Shown here one piece after another: positions 40,897 to 50,411 of a DNA stretch of 64,000 nucleotides (positions within the stretch are counted from its first letter, which is position 1; every line of letters begins with the position of its first letter). The DNA comes from Vibrio sp. 10N.286.49.B1 (lineage in GTDB: Bacteria > Pseudomonadota > Gammaproteobacteria > Enterobacterales > Vibrionaceae), in NCBI RefSeq assembly GCF_002873335.1, contig NZ_MCUW01000007.1, positions 248,001 through 312,000 on the forward strand, written 5' to 3'. The notes beneath the pieces are model-generated. The model was not told where the DNA came from and did not search any database. It saw only the letters and a list, made by a program, of their open reading frames with translations. The position numbers and the translations under genes were made by a program.

Positions 40897-42567
40897 ATGA
40901 GTGAAGCTGAGGCTCGTCCATCGAACTTTATCCGCCAAATCATTGATAAAGATTTATCTGATGGCAAACATACTAGTGTGCATACTCGTTTTCCGCCGGA
41001 ACCTAATGGTTACCTGCACATCGGTCACGCGAAATCTATTTGTTTGAACTTCGGTATTGCTCAGGATTATCAAGGTCAGTGCAACTTACGCTTTGACGAC
41101 ACTAACCCTGAAAAAGAAGACGTAGAATACGTTGAATCTATTAAGAATGACGTAAGCTGGTTAGGCTTTGATTGGTCTGGTGAGATCTGCTATTCGTCGA
41201 ATTACTTCGATCAGTTGCATGATTATGCGGTTGAGCTAATCAATAAAGGCCTTGCGTATGTTGATGAGTTAAGCCCAGAACAAATCCGTGAATACCGTGG
41301 TTCGTTAACCGCACCAGGTAAGCCGAGCCCATACCGTGATCGTAGCGTTGAAGACAACCTAGCGTTGTTTGCGAAGATGCGTGCGGGTGAGTTTGCAGAA
41401 GGCACAGCGTGCTTACGTGCAAAAATCGACATGAGCTCATCGTTCATGGTGATGCGTGATCCTGTGTTATATCGTGTCCGTTTTGTTGAGCACCATCAAA
41501 CAGGCGATAAGTGGTGCATCTATCCGATGTATGACTTTACGCACTGTATTTCGGATGCTCTCGAGGGCATTACTCACTCGCTATGTACGCTTGAGTTCCA
41601 AGATAATCGTCGTCTGTATGATTGGGTATTGGAAAACATTACGATTGATTGCCAACCACGTCAGTATGAATTTAGCCGCCTTAACCTTGAATATACCGTT
41701 ATGTCAAAGCGTAAGCTGAGCCAGTTGGTATCTGAAAAATTGGTTAATGGCTGGGATGATCCACGTATGCCAACGATCTCGGGCTTGCGCCGTCGTGGTT
41801 TTACACCGGCTTCTATTCGAGAGTTTTGTAAGCGCATTGGCGTGACCAAACAAGAAAACATGATTGAATTTGGTTCATTAGAATCCTGTATTCGTGATGA
41901 TCTAAATGAAAATGCCCCACGTGCCATGTCGGTATTAGATCCAATCCGAGTGGTTGTTGAAAACTTTGCTGAAGATACAGTCGAGACGCTGAATATTGCC
42001 AATCATCCAAACAAACCTGAAATGGGTAGCCGTGAGGTACCATTTACTCGTGAGTTGTGGATTGAGCGTGATGATTTCCGTGAGGAAGCAAACAAAAAAT
42101 ACAAGCGCTTGGTATTGGGTAAAGAAGTACGCTTGCGCGGTGCTTACGTGATCAAAGCGGAACGCATCGAAAAAGATGCTGAAGGTAATATCACAACGAT
42201 CTTCTGTAGCTATGATGATGAAACTCTAGGTAAAAACCCTGCAGATGGTCGTAAAGTAAAAGGCGTTATTCATTGGGTTTCTGCTGATAAAGGTCTACCG
42301 GCACAGATTCGTCTATACGACCGTTTATTCACGGTTGCCAACCCTGCGGCAGAAGATAATTTTGCTGCTACGATCAACCCAGAATCTTTGGTTGTGCTTA
42401 ATGGCTTTGTTGAGCCTAGCTTAGCAGCAGCGACAGCCGATCAAGGTTATCAGTTTGAACGTACCGGTTACTTCTGTGTGGATGGTAAAGATTCTCAGCC
42501 TGAAGCACTCGTATTTAACCGTACCGTTGGGTTGCGTGATACTTGGGCAAAAATAGAGACAAACTAA
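40897..42567 (+). CDS. glnS: Glutaminyl-tRNA synthetase
   Basis: The 556-residue class I synthetase charges tRNA-Gln. [16 protein letters not shown] holds the HIGH motif and VMSKRKL the KMSKS-like loop. DDTNPEKED and the C-terminal beta-barrel region are as in E. coli GlnS (about 554 residues). AGAGGTG precedes the ATG at 40897. It is a single-gene unit between nagE and fur. Confidence 0.96.
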   Translation: MSEAEARPSNFIRQIIDKDLSDGKHTSVHTRFPPEPNGYLHIGHAKSICLNFGIAQDYQGQCNLRFDDTNPEKEDVEYVESIKNDVSWLGFDWSGEICYSSNYFDQLHDYAVELINKGLAYVDELSPEQIREYRGSLTAPGKPSPYRDRSVEDNLALFAKMRAGEFAEGTACLRAKIDMSSSFMVMRDPVLYRVRFVEHHQTGDKWCIYPMYDFTHCISDALEGITHSLCTLEFQDNRRLYDWVLENITIDCQPRQYEFSRLNLEYTVMSKRKLSQLVSEKLVNGWDDPRMPTISGLRRRGFTPASIREFCKRIGVTKQENMIEFGSLESCIRDDLNENAPRAMSVLDPIRVVVENFAEDTVETLNIANHPNKPEMGSREVPFTRELWIERDDFREEANKKYKRLVLGKEVRLRGAYVIKAERIEKDAEGNITTIFCSYDDETLGKNPADGRKVKGVIHWVSADKGLPAQIRLYDRLFTVANPAAEDNFAATINPESLVVLNGFVEPSLAAATADQGYQFERTGYFCVDGKDSQPEALVFNRTVGLRDTWAKIETN

Positions 42568-42573
42568 TACTAT

Positions 42574-42596
42574 GCGCCTTACCATAGGCGCTTTTT
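42574..42596 (+). terminator. Terminator after glnS
   Basis: GCGCCT (42574-42579) pairs with AGGCGC (42586-42591), followed by TTTTT. Confidence 0.8.
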
Positions 42597-42602
42597 AGTT
42601 AT

Positions 42603-42632
42603 AAAAAAACCAGCCACTTGGCTGGTTTTTTG
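42603..42632. terminator. Second, bidirectional terminator between glnS and fur
   Basis: AACCAGCC (42608-42615) pairs with GGCTGGTT (42620-42627), with an A-run before and a T-run after. It serves fur on the minus strand and backs up glnS. Confidence 0.9.
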
Positions 42633-42646
42633 TTTCGAATTATAAT

Positions 42647-43093
42647 CTAACTTGGTTTGTGCGCTTTCGGATTTTCTTTGCACGCTCCGCCAACGCATTT
42701 TCCATATAAATAGAGGCTGTGGTTGGTGAGCTCAATGTTGTATCGAGCGGCAATTTCTTTTTGGCGTGTCTCGATCATCTCGTCAGAAAATTCAATCACT
42801 TCACCACAATCTAGACATACAAGATGGTCATGGTGGTGTTGGGTTGATAATTCAAATACAGACTTACCACCTTCAAAGTGGTGACGAGTGACGATACCCG
42901 CATCGTCAAATTGGTTTAATACGCGATAAACGGTCGCTAAACCAATTTCTTCACCTAAATCGATAAGTTTCTTATACAAATCTTCAGCACTGATATGCTG
43001 GTATTCCGGTTTCTGCAAGACTTCTAGGATCTTAAGTCTAGGCAGTGTGACCTTAAGGCCGGCATCTTTGAGTGCTTTGTTATTGTCTGACAT
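42647..43093 (-). CDS. fur: Ferric uptake regulator Fur
   Basis: The 148-residue repressor senses Fe(II) and blocks iron-uptake genes. It has the N-terminal winged helix (LKVTLPRLKILEVLQ), the recognition region (GLATVYRVLNQFDDAGIV) and the metal site HHHDHLVCLDCGEVIEF. I chose ATG at 43093, preceded by AGGAA; a longer frame to 43156 adds 21 unrelated residues. It is divergent from a DUF4442 gene and near fldA, an arrangement known in Vibrio. Confidence 0.95.
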   Translation of the reverse strand: MSDNNKALKDAGLKVTLPRLKILEVLQKPEYQHISAEDLYKKLIDLGEEIGLATVYRVLNQFDDAGIVTRHHFEGGKSVFELSTQHHHDHLVCLDCGEVIEFSDEMIETRQKEIAARYNIELTNHSLYLYGKCVGGACKENPKAHKPS

Positions 43094-43284
43094 ATACGTT
43101 CCTGTGATGATCTGCAGCAATAAACAGATGTCAATAATCCCATCATTATAGGGCACTAAGGCTTAACAATAAACCACGAACTTCAAGGGGTTACTAACTA
43201 TTAACATAGAAGTCGAACTTCGTCACTTTACAAACACGTCTGACCAGTTACAATTTCTTTACATTTCGTAACGAGCGACGATTG

Positions 43285-43797
43285 ATGGATAAACGATTAG
43301 AAAAGATATATAAGCCCAAATACGTCAAGTTTGCACTTAACATATGGCCACCATTTTGGGGGGCTGGTATTCGAATTATTGATATTAGTGAAGACTTCCG
43401 CTCGGTTAAGGTTCGTCTAAAGCTCAGATGGTGGAATAAAAACGCTAACCGCTCTCAGTTTGGGGGCAGTATTTTTGCTATGACAGACCCTATTTATTCT
43501 CTGATGTTAATGGGGATCTTGCGTGAACAGTATTATGTTTGGGATAAAGAAGCGAGTATCGACTTCCTAAAGCCGGGTTTTTCAGATTTAAACGCTGAGT
43601 TCGTTATTAGCCAAGATGCGCTTGAGCAAATCTTACAAAGTACCGCCACAGGCGATAAATGTTTTCCAGAATTTATCACGCACATCTGCAACCAAGATAG
43701 TGACGTGGTTGCCACGATTCAGCGTAAACTCTACATCCGCAAGAAACCAAAATTTCGCGATATAAGCGATGGTGAGTCGCCATCGGTGCAAGCTTAG
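43285..43797 (+). CDS. DUF4442 hotdog-fold protein, possible thioesterase
   Basis: This 170-residue protein matches the DUF4442/YiiD-like group of hotdog-fold proteins: KVRLKLRWWNKNANRSQFGGSIFAMTDP resembles the thioesterase core that precedes a GG pair and an acidic residue. Such proteins are expected to act on acyl-CoA or acyl-ACP thioesters, but no substrate is known. I chose ATG at 43285 over the adjoining TTG at 43282. It is divergent from fur. Confidence 0.7.
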   Translation: MDKRLEKIYKPKYVKFALNIWPPFWGAGIRIIDISEDFRSVKVRLKLRWWNKNANRSQFGGSIFAMTDPIYSLMLMGILREQYYVWDKEASIDFLKPGFSDLNAEFVISQDALEQILQSTATGDKCFPEFITHICNQDSDVVATIQRKLYIRKKPKFRDISDGESPSVQA

Positions 43798-43882
43798 ATT
43801 CAACGACTGTGCGATGACCATTGTCTTTTTTTGTTTATTATTAGTAAAAGGTTGAAAGTAAAAAGTAGATGAAGGGTTAGGT

Positions 43883-44281
43883 ATGAAGCGAATGACAATG
43901 GCATTACTGGGCTGTCTATTAAGTGGGATGGTCTTAGCCGATGAATTGACACCACAAGTGCTTGATGAGCTGAATCGCGACCTCGAAAAAAGCCATTTTC
44001 AGCAAGCGAATCCTGATATTTCAGTGGTGGACATGCGCCTTAGTTTTGCTGATGGTATTTTGTTTCGGACTACTCAGTATCAGTCCCGAGGGGAGCCAGA
44101 AACGGAATCAATGGCGAGCTGGATGTTGGAGACCATGACTCAACAGGTTTGTCAGCAACTCACGCCTTTGCTGAAGGGGAAATTCAGTAACGTTGCGCAA
44201 ATAGCTGCGACCGAAACGGTTGAGTTTGACAATGGTCAAACCGCGTCTAAAACTCGAATTTGTAGCAACTCAGCTCAATAA
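43883..44281 (+). CDS. Hypothetical secreted protein
   Basis: The 132-residue product has a short signal peptide, MKRMTMALLGCLLSGMVLA, with probable cleavage before DELTPQ. The mature part has two cysteines (QQVCQQL and RICSNS) that could form a disulfide in the periplasm. I do not recognise the family. An alternative reading as a lipoprotein at the first cysteine is less likely because the hydrophobic stretch before it is too short. It ends at a shared terminator with fldA. Confidence 0.65.
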   Translation: MKRMTMALLGCLLSGMVLADELTPQVLDELNRDLEKSHFQQANPDISVVDMRLSFADGILFRTTQYQSRGEPETESMASWMLETMTQQVCQQLTPLLKGKFSNVAQIAATETVEFDNGQTASKTRICSNSAQ

Positions 44282-44311
44282 ACAAGCCGCATAATAATCC
44301 GTAAACACAAT

Positions 44312-44342
44312 AAAAAATGCCTCCGATTTGGAGGCATTTTTT
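44312..44342. terminator. Bidirectional terminator between the secreted-protein gene and fldA
   Basis: AAAAAATGCCTCC (44312-44324) pairs with GGAGGCATTTTTT (44330-44342) around GATTT. Confidence 0.93.
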
Positions 44343-44362
44343 ATATGGCTAGGAGCGACGAA

Positions 44363-44896
44363 TTAGTCTTCGAGCTCAGCTAAGCACATTTCTTCATAAA
44401 GTTGCTTGGTCCACGTAGAGACGCGAGCATCCGTTAGCTCTGGCTGACGATCTTCATCGATGCACAAACCAACAAACTGAGACTCATCGCCTTCAACGAG
44501 AGCTTTTGATGCTTCAAATTCATAGCTTTCTGTCGAAGTGTGGCCGATGATGGTGCCACCTTTTGCTTCAACGATATCACGTACTGTACCCATAGCATCA
44601 CAGAAGTACTCAGCATAGTCTTCTTGGTCGCCACAGCCAAAGATCGCTACCAGCTTCGTTGAGAAGTCGATGCCTTCAAGCTCAGGGAAGAAATCGTCCC
44701 AATCTGCTTGAGCTTCACCGTAATACCAAGTCGGGATACCCAAAAGAAGCAAGTCGAAGTTATCAATGTCTTCTTTGCTGCTTTTTGCGATATCTTGAAC
44801 GTGAATGAGCTGTTTACCCAATTGTTTTTGGATCATCTTTGCGATAGCTTCTGTGTTACCAGTGTCACTACCAAAGAATAGACCTACACTTGCCAT
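44363..44896 (-). CDS. fldA: Flavodoxin FldA
   Basis: The 177-residue FMN protein begins ASVGLFFGSDTGNTEAIA, the flavodoxin phosphate-binding signature, and has GIPTWYYGEAQADWDDF and FGCGDQEDYAEYFCDAMG of the long-chain type. It donates low-potential electrons, for example to radical-SAM enzymes and IspG/IspH. It lies 50 bp after a DUF2788 gene on the same strand and is 1.3 kb from fur. Confidence 0.95.
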   Translation of the reverse strand: MASVGLFFGSDTGNTEAIAKMIQKQLGKQLIHVQDIAKSSKEDIDNFDLLLLGIPTWYYGEAQADWDDFFPELEGIDFSTKLVAIFGCGDQEDYAEYFCDAMGTVRDIVEAKGGTIIGHTSTESYEFEASKALVEGDESQFVGLCIDEDRQPELTDARVSTWTKQLYEEMCLAELED

Positions 44897-44946
44897 AGAA
44901 TCAGTACCTTTTCATTGTCTATTTTTGACTAAAGAAGTGGGGATAG

Positions 44947-45168
44947 TTAACTTATCCCAGAGCCTTCCCAGCTGAGTTGGATGATGCCTTTGGCAACAAA
45001 ACCAGCGCAACCAAGAAAGAGCACTAGCCACACAATACGGCGACCAAACGTTGGGACGTTACCTTGCTTGAGAACGTCTTTTATTGCCATACCGATTAAG
45101 AAGAAAATCGATGCAAACAACAAATCTAATCCAATAGATTCCAACTTGTCTATGTAGTCGTAAAGCAT
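44947..45168 (-). CDS. DUF2788 small membrane protein
   Basis: This 73-residue protein has two hydrophobic segments (LDLLFASIFFLIGMAI and IVWLVLFLGCAGFVAKGI) joined by a basic loop, as in DUF2788. The function is unknown. It sits upstream of fldA on the same strand and may share its transcript. Confidence 0.78.
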   Translation of the reverse strand: MLYDYIDKLESIGLDLLFASIFFLIGMAIKDVLKQGNVPTFGRRIVWLVLFLGCAGFVAKGIIQLSWEGSGIS

Positions 45169-45265
45169 GCTATTCCTTTATGCCAATATGCTTGCGCGAA
45201 ACTATACCACTGTTAAAAGATAAAGTTAATCCAAGCTCGTGAACAAGCATTCGTTTGATGTCAAA

Positions 45266-46021
45266 TTAAATGAATTTTCGAATTGCTCGCAGTACTTCGG
45301 TTGGTTTTTCTGCATGCAACCAATGTCCAGTGTTGGCGATGACATGTGCTTTGGGGTGTGCGAACTGCGCCTGAATGAGTGGTTGGTGTTCGGCGGTAAG
45401 GTAATCAGAGTCGCCACCTTTAATAAAGAGAATAGGTACGTTGGTTTTGGTAATGGGTATCCAATCGAGTATATCCAGATAATTGGACTTGAGTGATTCA
45501 ACGTTAAATCGCCACGTTAGGTGGTCGCCTCGCTTGAACAGTGATTTACCCAAAAATTGGCGTACCCCTTCCATTTCAACATGCTGCGCTAACAGCGCCA
45601 TAGCCTCAGAGCGGGAAGAGGGCGGGTGCTTGAGCACTTCATTAAGCCCTGCTATTACATTGTCATGGCGCCGTGACGTGTATTTCACGGGTGACATATC
45701 TAACACAACAAGCTTGGCGATAGGGTAGTGTTCACTAACCGCCATCGCCACCTTTCCTCCCATTGAATGCCCAATTACGATGGGCGACTCAATACTGAGA
45801 GTGGTGAGTAAATGACTCACGTCTTGGGCCATGCTTCGATAGTCGTGAATGTCGCTGTGAAAGGAGCTACCATGATTTCTGAGGTCGATACTGATGACAT
45901 CAAAATCTTGTTTTAAGTCGCGCGCAAGCACACCTAAATTATTCAGGTCACCAAATAAGCCATGGATTAATACAACGGGTTGGCCGGTCCCTTCTCTTTT
46001 ATAGTTTAATAGTACTGACAT
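45266..46021 (-). CDS. ybfF: Alpha/beta-hydrolase esterase YbfF
   Basis: The 251-residue hydrolase has an oxyanion-hole motif HGLFGDLNN, the nucleophile elbow GHSMGGKV and a late histidine in ANTGHWLHAEKP. YbfF in E. coli is a soluble esterase acting on short acyl esters or thioesters. I chose ATG at 46021; a longer frame starts with TTG at 46081. It diverges from seqA, the same order as in E. coli. Confidence 0.88.
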   Translation of the reverse strand: MSVLLNYKREGTGQPVVLIHGLFGDLNNLGVLARDLKQDFDVISIDLRNHGSSFHSDIHDYRSMAQDVSHLLTTLSIESPIVIGHSMGGKVAMAVSEHYPIAKLVVLDMSPVKYTSRRHDNVIAGLNEVLKHPPSSRSEAMALLAQHVEMEGVRQFLGKSLFKRGDHLTWRFNVESLKSNYLDILDWIPITKTNVPILFIKGGDSDYLTAEHQPLIQAQFAHPKAHVIANTGHWLHAEKPTEVLRAIRKFI

Positions 46022-46114
46022 TTTTCTGTTATTCGTGATGCGTTTATCGTAGAGGTTCACGGCGGAACTCGTTATAATCAATCAGAGTTTAAACATAGAG
46101 ATTGTGAAAAGCGA

Positions 46115-46645
46115 ATGAAAACAATTGAGGTTGATGAGGATCTATACCGTTACATTGCCAGTCAAACCCACCATATAGGTGAGAGTGCTTCTGATATTTT
46201 GAGGCGACTCCTTGATGTGGATGCGTCAAAAACGGAACAGAAACCGGCCGCCGCTAAAACTATCGTTGTCAGCAAAGAAGCGCCAAAAGTTGAACAGGTT
46301 GATTTTGTTAAAGAAATGCGCACTTTGCTTATCTCTGACGAATTTGCAGGGTTAAAGAAAGCGATTGATAGATTTATGTTGGTGTTATCAACCCTTCATC
46401 GCTTAAACCCAGAAGGCTTTTCTGAAGCGACGCAGGTAAAAGGGCGCAAACGCGTATATTTTGCAGATAACGAAAATACATTGTTAGAGAGTGGCACTAC
46501 AACAAAACCTAAAGCCATTCCTAATACACCACTCTGGGTAATAACGAATACGAACACCAGCCGCAAACGGCAAATGGTGGAGCAGGTCATGACCGTGATG
46601 GGAATGCCTGCCGATATCGTCGAGAAAGTGACGGTATCCATTTAG
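46115..46645 (+). CDS. seqA: Replication-initiation negative regulator SeqA
   Basis: The 176-residue protein has the N-terminal multimerisation segment MKTIEVDEDLYRYIASQT and the C-terminal GATC-binding domain (GRKRVYFA, then NTNTSRKRQMVEQVM). It binds hemimethylated GATC sites and delays re-initiation at oriC. It is followed by pgm, the usual seqA-pgm order. Confidence 0.95.
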   Translation: MKTIEVDEDLYRYIASQTHHIGESASDILRRLLDVDASKTEQKPAAAKTIVVSKEAPKVEQVDFVKEMRTLLISDEFAGLKKAIDRFMLVLSTLHRLNPEGFSEATQVKGRKRVYFADNENTLLESGTTTKPKAIPNTPLWVITNTNTSRKRQMVEQVMTVMGMPADIVEKVTVSI

Positions 46646-46736
46646 AGTTTCGATTCAAGCCTCATAAGAACCGGCAACTAACGGTAATTATGAGGTTTTT
46701 TTGTTTTTTAGGCTTAATATTAAAAGGACGTCTGTT

Positions 46737-48383
46737 ATGGCTATCCATCCTCGAGCGGGCCAGAAGGCTCAGCAAGAAGATTTGTACAATATTCCCGCAT
46801 TAGTATCTAACTACTTTCTCATTCAACCGGAACCGCAGAATTCAGCGCATCGAGTTCAGTTTGGTACATCTGGTCACAGAGGTAGCGCAGATAAAGGGAC
46901 ATTTAATGAAAACCATATTTTAGCCATCGCACAAGCGGTTGCTGAAGTCCGCGCGCAGCACGGAACAACAGGCCCATTGTTTATTGGTAAAGATACACAT
47001 GCGTTGTCAGAGCCTGCGTTTGCCAATGTGGTTGAAGTTCTTGTGGCTAATGGTGTCAAAGTCGTCATTCAAGAAGATGGCGGTTATACGCCAACTCCTG
47101 GTGTTTCTCACGCTATCCTGACTCACAACCTTGTCAATGATGCCAAAGCTGATGGTATTGTTATCACGCCTTCGCACAACCCGCCTCAAGATGGGGGCAT
47201 TAAGTACAACCCGACTCACGGTGGCCCTGCTGAAGCTGAATTGACTCAAGCGATTGAAGATAGAGCAAACGAGATTATTGCTGATGAATTGAAAGACGTA
47301 AAACGTCTACCGATTGCGACGGCGTTGAAATCAGACTTAGTTGAATCTCGTGACTTAGTTCAACCTTACATCGATGATCTCGTGAATGTTATCGACATGG
47401 AAGCGATTCAAAAAGCGAAGTTAAAAATTGGCGTTGATCCATTAGGTGGTTCTGGTATCGAGTATTGGCGCCAAATTGGTAAAACGTTCAACCTTGACCT
47501 CACTTTAGTCAGTGACGCTATTGATCCTTCTTTCCAATTTATGTCATTGGACAAAGATGGTGTAGTGCGCATGGATTGTTCATCACCTTATGCGATGGCT
47601 GGTTTGCTTGCGTTAAAAGATGATTATGACCTGGCCTTTGGTAATGACCCTGACTACGACCGTCATGGTATTGTGACACCAAAAGGTTTGATGAATCCAA
47701 ACCATTACCTAGCGGTGTGTATCGATTACCTTTATCGCCACCGTACCCAATGGCGTGAGGATGTCGCGGTTGGCAAAACCTTAGTATCAAGCGCATTAAT
47801 TGACCGTGTCGTCGCGGATCTTGGTCGTACTTTGTGTGAAGTGCCTGTGGGCTTTAAGTGGTTCGTTGATGGGTTGTACAACGGTGAGTTTGGCTTTGGC
47901 GGTGAAGAGAGCGCTGGCGCGTCATTCTTACGTAAAGACGGAACGCCATGGTCAACCGATAAAGACGGTATTATTTTATGCCTGCTTGCGGCGGAAATTA
48001 CCGCTGTAACGGGTAAAAACCCTCAAGAGTACTATGAAGCGCTAGCCGCAAAACATGGCGAATCCCAATACAACCGTATTCAAGCGGTTGCGAATACCGA
48101 GCAGAAGAATGTACTTAAGAAGTTGTCTCCTGAGATGGTGTCGGCAGAAACACTAGCTGGTGATGCGATCACGGCTCGTTTAACGCATGCGCCAGGTAAC
48201 GGTGCCGCGATTGGTGGTCTGAAAGTAACCACTGAAAATGGCTGGTTTGCTGCCCGTCCTTCTGGAACAGAGGACATCTACAAAATCTATTGTGAAAGCT
48301 TTAAAGGCGAAGCTCATCTCAAGCTGATTGAAGCCGAAGCGCAAGAGATAGTTAACCAAGTCTTTGCTCAAGCAGGACTGTAA
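46737..48383 (+). CDS. pgm: Phosphoglucomutase, alpha-D-glucose specific
   Basis: The 548-residue enzyme interconverts glucose-1-phosphate and glucose-6-phosphate, linking the galactose pathway to glycolysis. Landmarks are the phosphoserine motif [11 protein letters not shown], the metal loop [18 protein letters not shown] and the phosphate site RPSGTED. I chose ATG at 46737 after AAAGGACG; an in-frame start at 46701 adds 12 residues without support. Length equals the E. coli enzyme. Confidence 0.95.
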   Translation: MAIHPRAGQKAQQEDLYNIPALVSNYFLIQPEPQNSAHRVQFGTSGHRGSADKGTFNENHILAIAQAVAEVRAQHGTTGPLFIGKDTHALSEPAFANVVEVLVANGVKVVIQEDGGYTPTPGVSHAILTHNLVNDAKADGIVITPSHNPPQDGGIKYNPTHGGPAEAELTQAIEDRANEIIADELKDVKRLPIATALKSDLVESRDLVQPYIDDLVNVIDMEAIQKAKLKIGVDPLGGSGIEYWRQIGKTFNLDLTLVSDAIDPSFQFMSLDKDGVVRMDCSSPYAMAGLLALKDDYDLAFGNDPDYDRHGIVTPKGLMNPNHYLAVCIDYLYRHRTQWREDVAVGKTLVSSALIDRVVADLGRTLCEVPVGFKWFVDGLYNGEFGFGGEESAGASFLRKDGTPWSTDKDGIILCLLAAEITAVTGKNPQEYYEALAAKHGESQYNRIQAVANTEQKNVLKKLSPEMVSAETLAGDAITARLTHAPGNGAAIGGLKVTTENGWFAARPSGTEDIYKIYCESFKGEAHLKLIEAEAQEIVNQVFAQAGL

Positions 48384-48415
48384 TTAACGATTAGCTCAGC
48401 TATTTGTAAAATTGT

Positions 48416-48447
48416 AAAAAACGGTCACAATATGTGGCCGTTTTTTT
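48416..48447 (+). terminator. Terminator after pgm
   Basis: ACGGTCACA (48421-48429) pairs with TGTGGCCGT (48433-48441) with one G-U pair, followed by a T-run. Confidence 0.9.
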
Positions 48448-48481
48448 ATGCCTGCGTTTACTGCTCACATGTCGAGTTGCT

Positions 48482-48554
48482 TGTATGGGAAAACTAAGCT
48501 GTATGGGAAACCTAAGTTGTATGGGCAACCTAAATTGTAACGGTAAACCTAAAT
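48482..48554. repeat. 18-bp tandem repeat, four copies
   Basis: Copies starting TGTATGGG lie at 48482, 48500 and 48518, and a diverged copy (TGTAACGG) at 48536. The array lies between the pgm terminator and the GcvB terminator, outside both transcripts. There are no spacers, so it is not CRISPR. Confidence 0.85.
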
Positions 48555-48561
48555 AGAAGGC

Positions 48562-48764
48562 AAAAAAAACACCGCCATAAAGGCGGTGTAAGAAAATTTG
48601 ACAGACAGGTCAAAACAGGAAGTACATGCCTCGAATAGGGGATAACTAATCAAAGCATGGTGGTAGAAACTACCGAACTCGAAAATCGAGATTGCAAACA
48701 CAACATCGCAATCACAAGTCAATTGATTCTAGAGAGAATCAAGCCGTTCAGACTTGTGCTTGCG
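48562..48764 (-). ncRNA. gcvB: GcvB small regulatory RNA
   Basis: Read on the minus strand, this stretch contains GATGTTGTGTTTGCAAT, matching the G/U-rich target-binding region R1 of enteric GcvB, then TACTTCCTGT and CCTGTCTGT, which match later conserved GcvB segments. It ends in an ACACCGCC/GGCGGTGT hairpin (48582-48589 with 48569-48576) and eight U. A TTGCCG -35 (48794-48799) and TATATT -10 (48771-48776) spaced 17 bp place the start near 48764, giving about 203 nt. It is divergent from gcvA, as in E. coli. GcvB is an Hfq-dependent RNA that silences many amino-acid and peptide transport messages. Confidence 0.92.
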
Positions 48765-48853
48765 GGATGAAATATAGAATTTCTCTGGCCGTTCGGCAAT
48801 GGACAATTTATAATGTTTCAGATAAAAAAAACTAATGCATTTGAGAGAGCGCT

Positions 48854-49762
48854 ATGTCTAGACGTTTACCCCCACTTAACTCTTTGAAAGTTTTCGAAGC
48901 TGCGGCGCGCCATCTCAGCTTTACTCGCGCTGCGGAAGAGCTTTTTGTTACTCAAGCTGCGGTGAGTCATCAGATAAAAGCCTTAGAAGAATTTCTTGGC
49001 TTAAAGCTGTTTCGTCGCCGAAATCGTTCGTTATTACTAACGGAAGAGGGGCAAAGCTACTTTCTTGATATCAAAGATATTTTTACGGCTCTTTCTGAAG
49101 CAACAGATAAGGTGTTGGAACGCAGTGAGAAAGGCGCTCTGACCATTAGTTTGCCGCCAAGCTTTGCTATCCAATGGTTGGTGCCTCGCTTAGCGGACTT
49201 TAATCAACAAGAGCCAGATATTGATGTTCGTATCAAAGCAGTCGATATGGATGAAGGGTCGTTGACGGACGATGTGGATGTGGCCATCTATTATGGTCGC
49301 GGCAATTGGTCTGGTTTGCGGGCTGATAAACTGTACCAAGAATTTTTAGTCCCCTTGTGTGCGCCCGCGTTATTACTGGGCAGTAAACCACTCGATACAC
49401 TTGCAGATTTGTCCCAACATACGTTGCTGCATGATACGTCTCGTAAAGATTGGAAACAATTTACCAAGCAAAATGAGTTAGATGGCGTAAATGTGAACCA
49501 CGGTCCTATCTTTAGCCACTCAACGATGGTGTTACAGGCTGCCGCTCATGGCCAAGGCATTGCACTCGGTAATAACGTGCTTGCGCAACCTGAGTTGGAT
49601 GCAGGGCGTTTGATTGCTCCCTTTGATGAGGTCTTAGTGAGTAAAAACGCGTTTTATGTCGTCTGTCACGAGAAACAAGCCGATATGGGACGAATTGCGA
49701 CATTTAGAGATTGGATGCTAGCGAAAGCGCAACGAGAGCAAGAGGTATTGTTTGATGGATAA
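48854..49762 (+). CDS. gcvA: Glycine cleavage system regulator GcvA
   Basis: The 302-residue LysR protein is very close to E. coli GcvA: SRRLPPLNSLKVFEAAARHL at the start, then the helix-turn-helix AAEELFVTQAAVSHQIKALE, then IFYGRGNW-like AIYYGRGNW and SKNAFYVVCHEKQ. It activates the gcv operon and gcvB with glycine. The gcvB gene lies just upstream on the opposite strand. It overlaps the next gene by eight bases. Confidence 0.94.
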   Translation: MSRRLPPLNSLKVFEAAARHLSFTRAAEELFVTQAAVSHQIKALEEFLGLKLFRRRNRSLLLTEEGQSYFLDIKDIFTALSEATDKVLERSEKGALTISLPPSFAIQWLVPRLADFNQQEPDIDVRIKAVDMDEGSLTDDVDVAIYYGRGNWSGLRADKLYQEFLVPLCAPALLLGSKPLDTLADLSQHTLLHDTSRKDWKQFTKQNELDGVNVNHGPIFSHSTMVLQAAAHGQGIALGNNVLAQPELDAGRLIAPFDEVLVSKNAFYVVCHEKQADMGRIATFRDWMLAKAQREQEVLFDG

Positions 49763-50411
49763 GATATCGATAGATAGCCAATTGATGGACACCTTACGAA
49801 TCGACGGTCCTCAAGGGGCACCGTTGTTTTTGTTTGCACATGGTGCCGGGGCAGGAATGGATCATGAATTCATGCAAGATATGGCAACACGATTAGCAGC
49901 CAAAGACATTCGAGTTGTTCGTTTTAATTTCCCTTATATGGTGAAACGTGCCGAAGATGGAAAAAAGCGCCCACCCGATCGCGCTCCCAAGCTCTTAGAC
50001 GCGATGACTGCTGTAATTGATGTCATCGCAGGCGATAGTCAGATAGTCATTGGTGGCAAATCTATGGGCGGAAGAATGGCCTCATTGTTATCAGAGCACC
50101 CTAATGTGAAAGCAATAGCGTGCTTGGGGTTTCCTTTTCATCCGCCGGGCAAACCTGAAAACTATAAAGGTGAACAGCTTGCCAGTATCGCGAAGCCGTG
50201 CTTAATTTTGCAGGGCGAGCGAGATACATTTGGCAAGCGCGAAGAGTTTGAGCATTTTGAGTTTTCAAATGATGTTGTGGTGACCTTTATCCCCGATGGC
50301 GACCATAGTTTAAAACCGCGCAAAGCCTCTGGTTTTACTGAGACACAAAACCGCCAAATGGCCGTTGATCGCCTTGCGCTGTTTGTAAAAGGGATTACTG
50401 ATGTCGAATAA
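49755..50411 (+). CDS. Alpha/beta-hydrolase family protein (KANL3/Tex30-like)
   Basis: This 218-residue protein has the nucleophile elbow GGKSMGGRM, an FAHGAGAGMDHEFM oxyanion region and a late GDHSLKPR histidine, as in the KANL3/Tex30 hydrolase group. No substrate is known. ATG at 49755 overlaps gcvA by eight bases, and its own end overlaps the DUF423 gene by eleven, so translation is probably coupled. Confidence 0.82.
   Translation: MDKISIDSQLMDTLRIDGPQGAPLFLFAHGAGAGMDHEFMQDMATRLAAKDIRVVRFNFPYMVKRAEDGKKRPPDRAPKLLDAMTAVIDVIAGDSQIVIGGKSMGGRMASLLSEHPNVKAIACLGFPFHPPGKPENYKGEQLASIAKPCLILQGERDTFGKREEFEHFEFSNDVVVTFIPDGDHSLKPRKASGFTETQNRQMAVDRLALFVKGITDVE

Noticed and set aside
48482..48554. Possible CRISPR array
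   Set aside because: Units are contiguous with no spacers and there are no cas genes.
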